A DNA stretch of 7,718 nucleotides from Actinomycetota bacterium (GTDB lineage: Bacteria; Actinomycetota; Actinomycetes; S36-B12; UBA5976): contig JAFMIT010000081.1 of assembly GCA_017853815.1 (NCBI GenBank), positions 1 to 7,718 of the forward strand, given 5' to 3'. The position numbers were made by a program, and so were the translations under genes. The notes under the pieces are model-generated. The model had not been told where the DNA came from. It saw nothing but the letters and a program-made list of their open reading frames with translations, and did not search any database. Positions 4,857 through 7,718 of the stretch are shown here, piece by piece; the stretch's first letter is position 1; the number at the start of each line of letters is the position of its first letter.

Positions 4857-7556
4857 ATGACCAAGTACGTATACGACTTCACTGAGGGCGACAGGACGAT
4901 GTCCGACCTTCTCGGAGGCAAGGGCGCAAACCTCGCGGAGATGACCCGTCTAGGGCTACCCGTCCCGCCAGGCTTCACCATCACTACTGACGCCTGCAAG
5001 GCGTACCTCGCCGAGGGCCGGGAGCCGGCAGGCATGGGCGCTCAGATTGGCACCGCGCTCGCTGCGACTGAGGCTCGTTCACGGCGGCACTTCGGTGACG
5101 CCGACGACCCGCTGCTCGTCTCTGTGCGCTCAGGTGCCAAATACTCCATGCCAGGCATGATGGAGACGGTCCTCAACATTGGCCTTAACGACGAGACCGT
5201 CGTGGGTCTCGCCCGAGTGACGGGCAACGAAAGATTCGCACTCGATTCGTACCGACGCCTTATCTCGATGTTCGGCCGCACTGTGCAAGGCATCGAATCC
5301 GAAAAGTTCGAGACGGCACTCGATGAGATCAAAGAGGCGGCTGGCGTCCAACTCGACATTGAGCTCTCCATCGATGACCTCAAAGCCACTATCAACAAAT
5401 ACAAAGAGATCGTTCACACTGCCACAGGTAAACCCTTCCCCCAAGGCGTATACGAACAACTCGATCTTGCCGTCCGCGCAGTTTTTGAATCGTGGAATGG
5501 CGATCGCGCCAAGCTCTACCGCCGCCAAGAACACATCCCCGACGACCTCGGTACCGCCGTCAACATTTGCACGATGGTTTTCGGTAATCGTGGCGAAGAC
5601 TCTGGCACCGGCGTTGCCTTCACGCGCGACCCAGCCAGCGGCGTTTCTGGCGCGTACGGTGATTGGCTCACCAACGCGCAGGGCGAGGACGTTGTCGCAG
5701 GCATTCGCAACACTCTCAAACTCGACGACATGGCCATCACGCTCCCCGAAGCACACGCGCAACTTCTTGAAGTCATGACAACTCTCGAGCAGCATTACCG
5801 CGATCTCTGTGACATCGAGTTCACCGTCGAAAACGGCAAGCTCTGGATGCTTCAAACACGAGTCGGCAAGCGCACGCCTGCGGCCGCTTTTCGCATCGCT
5901 GTTCAGCTCGTTGAAGAAGGTCTGATCAGCCAGACGGAGGCGCTCCAACGCGTCACCGGTGCACAACTCATGCACCTCATGTTCCCTCGCTTCGTCAAAG
6001 ACGGAGAACGCGACCTGCTCACCACCGGCATTGCAGCATCACCGGGAGCGTCTGTCGGTCACATCGCATTCTCTGCCGAACGCGCAGTCGAACTCGCAGC
6101 AACAGGAATGAAAATCATCCTTGTGCGCAAAGAAACAAATCCCGACGATCTCGCGGGCATGGTCGCAAGCGTTGGCATTCTCACAAGTCGCGGCGGCAAG
6201 ACCTCACACGCAGCCGTTGTCGCTCGCGGCATGGGCAAGACTGCGGTCTGCGGCGCGGACGAGTTGCAAGTGGATTCGCACGCAAAAATCGCACGCCTTC
6301 CGAACGGGCGCGTCTTCAACGAAGGTGACCTCATTTCCATTGACGGCACCACAGGTGAAGTTTTCGCAGGCGAAATTCCAGTCACCGCTTCAGCAGTCAC
6401 TCAATATTTCAATGGCGAACTCACGCCACAAGAAATCATGGGCGATCCGCTCGTCCGCGCCGTCGATCACCTGATTTTTCATGCCGACTCAATCCGCCGC
6501 ATGGGTGTGCGCGCAAACGCAGACACTGCCGAAGACGCTGCTCGTGCCCGACGCATGGGCGCAGAAGGCATTGGTCTAGCGCGTACTGAGCACATGTTTC
6601 TCGGTGCCCGGCGCGAGCTCGTCGAGCGACTCATCCTCGCGGACAACGACGCTGAAGTTCGGCATGCTCTCGACGCATTGCTGCCACTACAAATCCAAGA
6701 CTTCACCGACATTCTCGAAGCGATGGATGGGCTGCCCGTCATCATTCGACTCATTGATCCGCCTCTGCACGAGTTCCTCCCCGACTACACAGCTCTCGCT
6801 GTCAAAGTAGCCGTGGCAGAAGAACGTGGTGAAGCCACCGAAGCGGATCGTCACCTACTGCAGGCTGTCGGTCGCATGCACGAGGCCAACCCAATGCTCG
6901 GCTTGCGCGGCGTACGTCTCGGCATCATCTTCCCTGGGCTTTTCTCGCTTCAAGTCCGCGCAATCGCCGAAGCCACCGCTGTGCGCATTCTTGAAAAGGG
7001 CGATCCACACGCCGAAATCATGGTGCCGCTCGTCGCCACTGTCGCCGAACTCGAACCAGTGCGGCGCGAAGCCGAAGCCATCATCGCTGAGGTCGCCGAC
7101 AAGTACGGCGTCGAACTGCACATCCCCATCGGCACCATGATCGAACTTCCCCGCGCCGCTCTCACGGCACAACGCATTGCTCGCTCAGCCGACTTCTTCT
7201 CTTTCGGCACCAACGACCTCACCCAAACAACGTGGGGATTCAGCCGTGACGATGTCGAAGCTGCGTTCTTCAGCGAGTACCTCGAACGAGGCATCTTCGG
7301 CAGCTCGCCTTTCGAGACCATCGATCCATTCGGCGTCGGCGAGCTTGTCCGCATGGCCGCCGCAAAGGGCCGCAGCGTCAAACCCACACTCCCCCTCGGC
7401 GTTTGCGGTGAGCACGGCGGCGACCCTCGAAGCATCCACTTCTTCGATGAGGTCGGGCTCGATTACGTCAGCGCTTCACCTTTCCGGGTTCCTGTCGCCC
7501 GGCTCGAGGCCGCCCGCGCCACGCTCGCTACCGGCAACCAGAACGCCACCGCTTAA
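4857..7556 (+). CDS. ppdK: Pyruvate, phosphate dikinase (PPDK)
   Basis: This 899-residue enzyme interconverts ATP + pyruvate + Pi and AMP + PEP + PPi. It can serve gluconeogenesis or PPi-saving glycolysis in the cytoplasm. The N-terminal ATP-grasp domain shows GGKGANLAEM (20-29), VSVRSGAKYSMPGMMETVLN (89-108, ATP-site Arg91) and FTVENGKLWMLQTRVGKR (322-338). The swivelling domain carries the phosphorylated His451 in GGKTSHAAVVARGMGK; Thr449 is the residue modified by the regulatory kinase in enzymes that have one. The C-terminal PEP/pyruvate barrel has GLARTEHMF (573-581), NPMLGLRGVRLG (678-689), FGTNDLTQ (783-790) and GVCGEHGGDP with proton-donor Cys850. Length and domain order are normal. 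I chose ATG at 4857 because GAAGGGG lies six bases upstream and MTKYVYDFTEG is a typical N-terminus. A start at 4836 would add seven atypical residues. It appears monocistronic. Lys448 replaces the more common Met of GGMTSH, away from the chemistry. Confidence 0.97.
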   Translation: MTKYVYDFTEGDRTMSDLLGGKGANLAEMTRLGLPVPPGFTITTDACKAYLAEGREPAGMGAQIGTALAATEARSRRHFGDADDPLLVSVRSGAKYSMPGMMETVLNIGLNDETVVGLARVTGNERFALDSYRRLISMFGRTVQGIESEKFETALDEIKEAAGVQLDIELSIDDLKATINKYKEIVHTATGKPFPQGVYEQLDLAVRAVFESWNGDRAKLYRRQEHIPDDLGTAVNICTMVFGNRGEDSGTGVAFTRDPASGVSGAYGDWLTNAQGEDVVAGIRNTLKLDDMAITLPEAHAQLLEVMTTLEQHYRDLCDIEFTVENGKLWMLQTRVGKRTPAAAFRIAVQLVEEGLISQTEALQRVTGAQLMHLMFPRFVKDGERDLLTTGIAASPGASVGHIAFSAERAVELAATGMKIILVRKETNPDDLAGMVASVGILTSRGGKTSHAAVVARGMGKTAVCGADELQVDSHAKIARLPNGRVFNEGDLISIDGTTGEVFAGEIPVTASAVTQYFNGELTPQEIMGDPLVRAVDHLIFHADSIRRMGVRANADTAEDAARARRMGAEGIGLARTEHMFLGARRELVERLILADNDAEVRHALDALLPLQIQDFTDILEAMDGLPVIIRLIDPPLHEFLPDYTALAVKVAVAEERGEATEADRHLLQAVGRMHEANPMLGLRGVRLGIIFPGLFSLQVRAIAEATAVRILEKGDPHAEIMVPLVATVAELEPVRREAEAIIAEVADKYGVELHIPIGTMIELPRAALTAQRIARSADFFSFGTNDLTQTTWGFSRDDVEAAFFSEYLERGIFGSSPFETIDPFGVGELVRMAAAKGRSVKPTLPLGVCGEHGGDPRSIHFFDEVGLDYVSASPFRVPVARLEAARATLATGNQNATA

Positions 7557-7592
7557 TCTCGAATTCACCACTAAGGAGCCGCCCTTGAATTT

Positions 7593-7625
7593 GTTCACCT
7601 TAAGTTCACCTCAGGCGACCCTTTT
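7593..7625 (+). promoter_or_regulatory. Putative PhoP-binding PHO box (11-base direct repeats)
   Basis: Two adjacent 11-base units start with an identical GTTCACC: GTTCACCTTAA at 7593-7603 and GTTCACCTCAG at 7604-7614. A degenerate third unit, GCGACCCTTTT, follows at 7615-7625 in phase. Tandem 11-base units with a conserved GTTCACC heptamer are the known binding site of the response regulator PhoP in streptomycetes and related actinobacteria. The site is about 27 bases upstream of a -10-like TAGCCT. That is a position suited to activation of the downstream gene under phosphate limitation. The motif match is strong; regulation is inferred. Confidence 0.65.
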
Positions 7626-7652
7626 GGGATGAAAGTTAACCTTCTGGTTGCC

Positions 7653-7658
7653 TAGCCT
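7653..7658 (+). promoter_or_regulatory. Possible -10 element of the gene at the right edge
   Basis: TAGCCT fits TAnnnT. A start near 7665 would give a leader of about 25 bases holding the GGGAGA ribosome-binding site. No good -35 is seen, as expected of an activator-dependent promoter with the PHO box just upstream. Confidence 0.35.
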
Positions 7659-7689
7659 TCGGCTGTCCATTGAGATTGGGAGAAGACAC

Positions 7690-7718
7690 ATGGCACGTAT
7701 GCCAAAAGATGCAGTTCT
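7690..7718 (+). CDS. Start of an unidentified gene, cut off by the right edge
   Basis: ATG at 7690 opens a frame MARMPKDAVL that continues past the window. A GGGAGA ribosome-binding site ends about six bases upstream, and a PHO box and a -10-like element precede it, which together support a true gene start. Ten residues are too few to identify the product; I see no signal peptide in them. By context it could be a member of the phosphate-starvation regulon. A second ATG at 7699 is a possible but less well placed start. Confidence 0.6.

Noticed and set aside
4559..4885. Plus-strand open frames across tRNA-His and the repeat array
   Set aside because: They translate a tRNA, a terminator and tandem repeats and have no ribosome-binding site of their own.
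5130..5975. 281-codon open frame antisense to ppdK
   Set aside because: It mirrors codon bias of ppdK on the opposite strand; there is no recognisable domain, and ppdK is unambiguous over the whole stretch.
6192..6209. Lys448 in place of the usual Met in the PPDK GGMTSH motif as a sign of altered function
   Set aside because: The catalytic His451 and neighbouring Thr449 are intact; I believe GGKTSH also occurs in other bacterial PPDKs, so the change is probably neutral.
7563..7569. Upstream ATTCACC as another PHO-box unit
   Set aside because: Its offset of 30 bases from 7593 is not a multiple of 11 and its first base differs.
7635..7641. Further PHO-box unit GTTAACC
   Set aside because: It deviates in one core base and is not in 11-base phase with the units at 7593 and 7604.

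Overview
The window looks like a core-genome stretch from an actinomycetote of moderate GC content. The sulfite reductase closely follows the mycobacterial SirA/NirA sequence pattern. The cysG product has the short mycobacterial-type architecture. The -10 elements are of the TAnnnT type, orn looks leaderless, and orn and tRNA-His sit side by side. I cannot name a genus from sequence alone.

Left part (1-3494, minus strand): an assimilatory sulfate-reduction operon read in the order sirA -> cysH -> cysG. Both junctions are 4-base stop/start overlaps (GTGA and ATGA), so the three products are probably translationally coupled. CysH reduces adenylyl sulfate to sulfite, and SirA reduces sulfite to sulfide with electrons from ferredoxin. 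CysG makes the sirohaem precursor that SirA needs as cofactor. cysG runs off the left edge, so its C-terminus and any further operon genes are not visible. A gap of about 120 bases upstream of sirA (3495-3613) holds a near-perfect dyad and a possible -10.

Middle (3614-4673): a small three-helix membrane protein of unknown function (minus) diverges from orn (plus), the oligoribonuclease that finishes RNA decay. The two start codons are only 48 bases apart. Two oppositely facing -10-like hexamers lie almost on top of each other at the orn start, which suggests a bidirectional promoter with a leaderless orn transcript. A tRNA-His(GUG) gene with encoded G-1 and CCA follows orn and ends in a strong intrinsic terminator.

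Right part (4674-7718, plus strand): an untranslated stretch of about 180 bases carries a 22-base tandem repeat (two full copies and a partial third) and a dyad in the presumed leader of ppdK. The complete ppdK gene (pyruvate, phosphate dikinase, 899 residues) follows. Downstream, 133 bases separate ppdK from a new gene cut off by the window edge. In that gap are adjacent 11-base GTTCACC-type direct repeats that match the actinobacterial PhoP (PHO) box, so the cut-off gene may belong to the phosphate-starvation regulon.

I see no CRISPR array, insertion sequence, phage gene, toxin-antitoxin pair or defence system. The coding content is ordinary metabolism and RNA turnover. The features worth a second look are in the intergenic regions.
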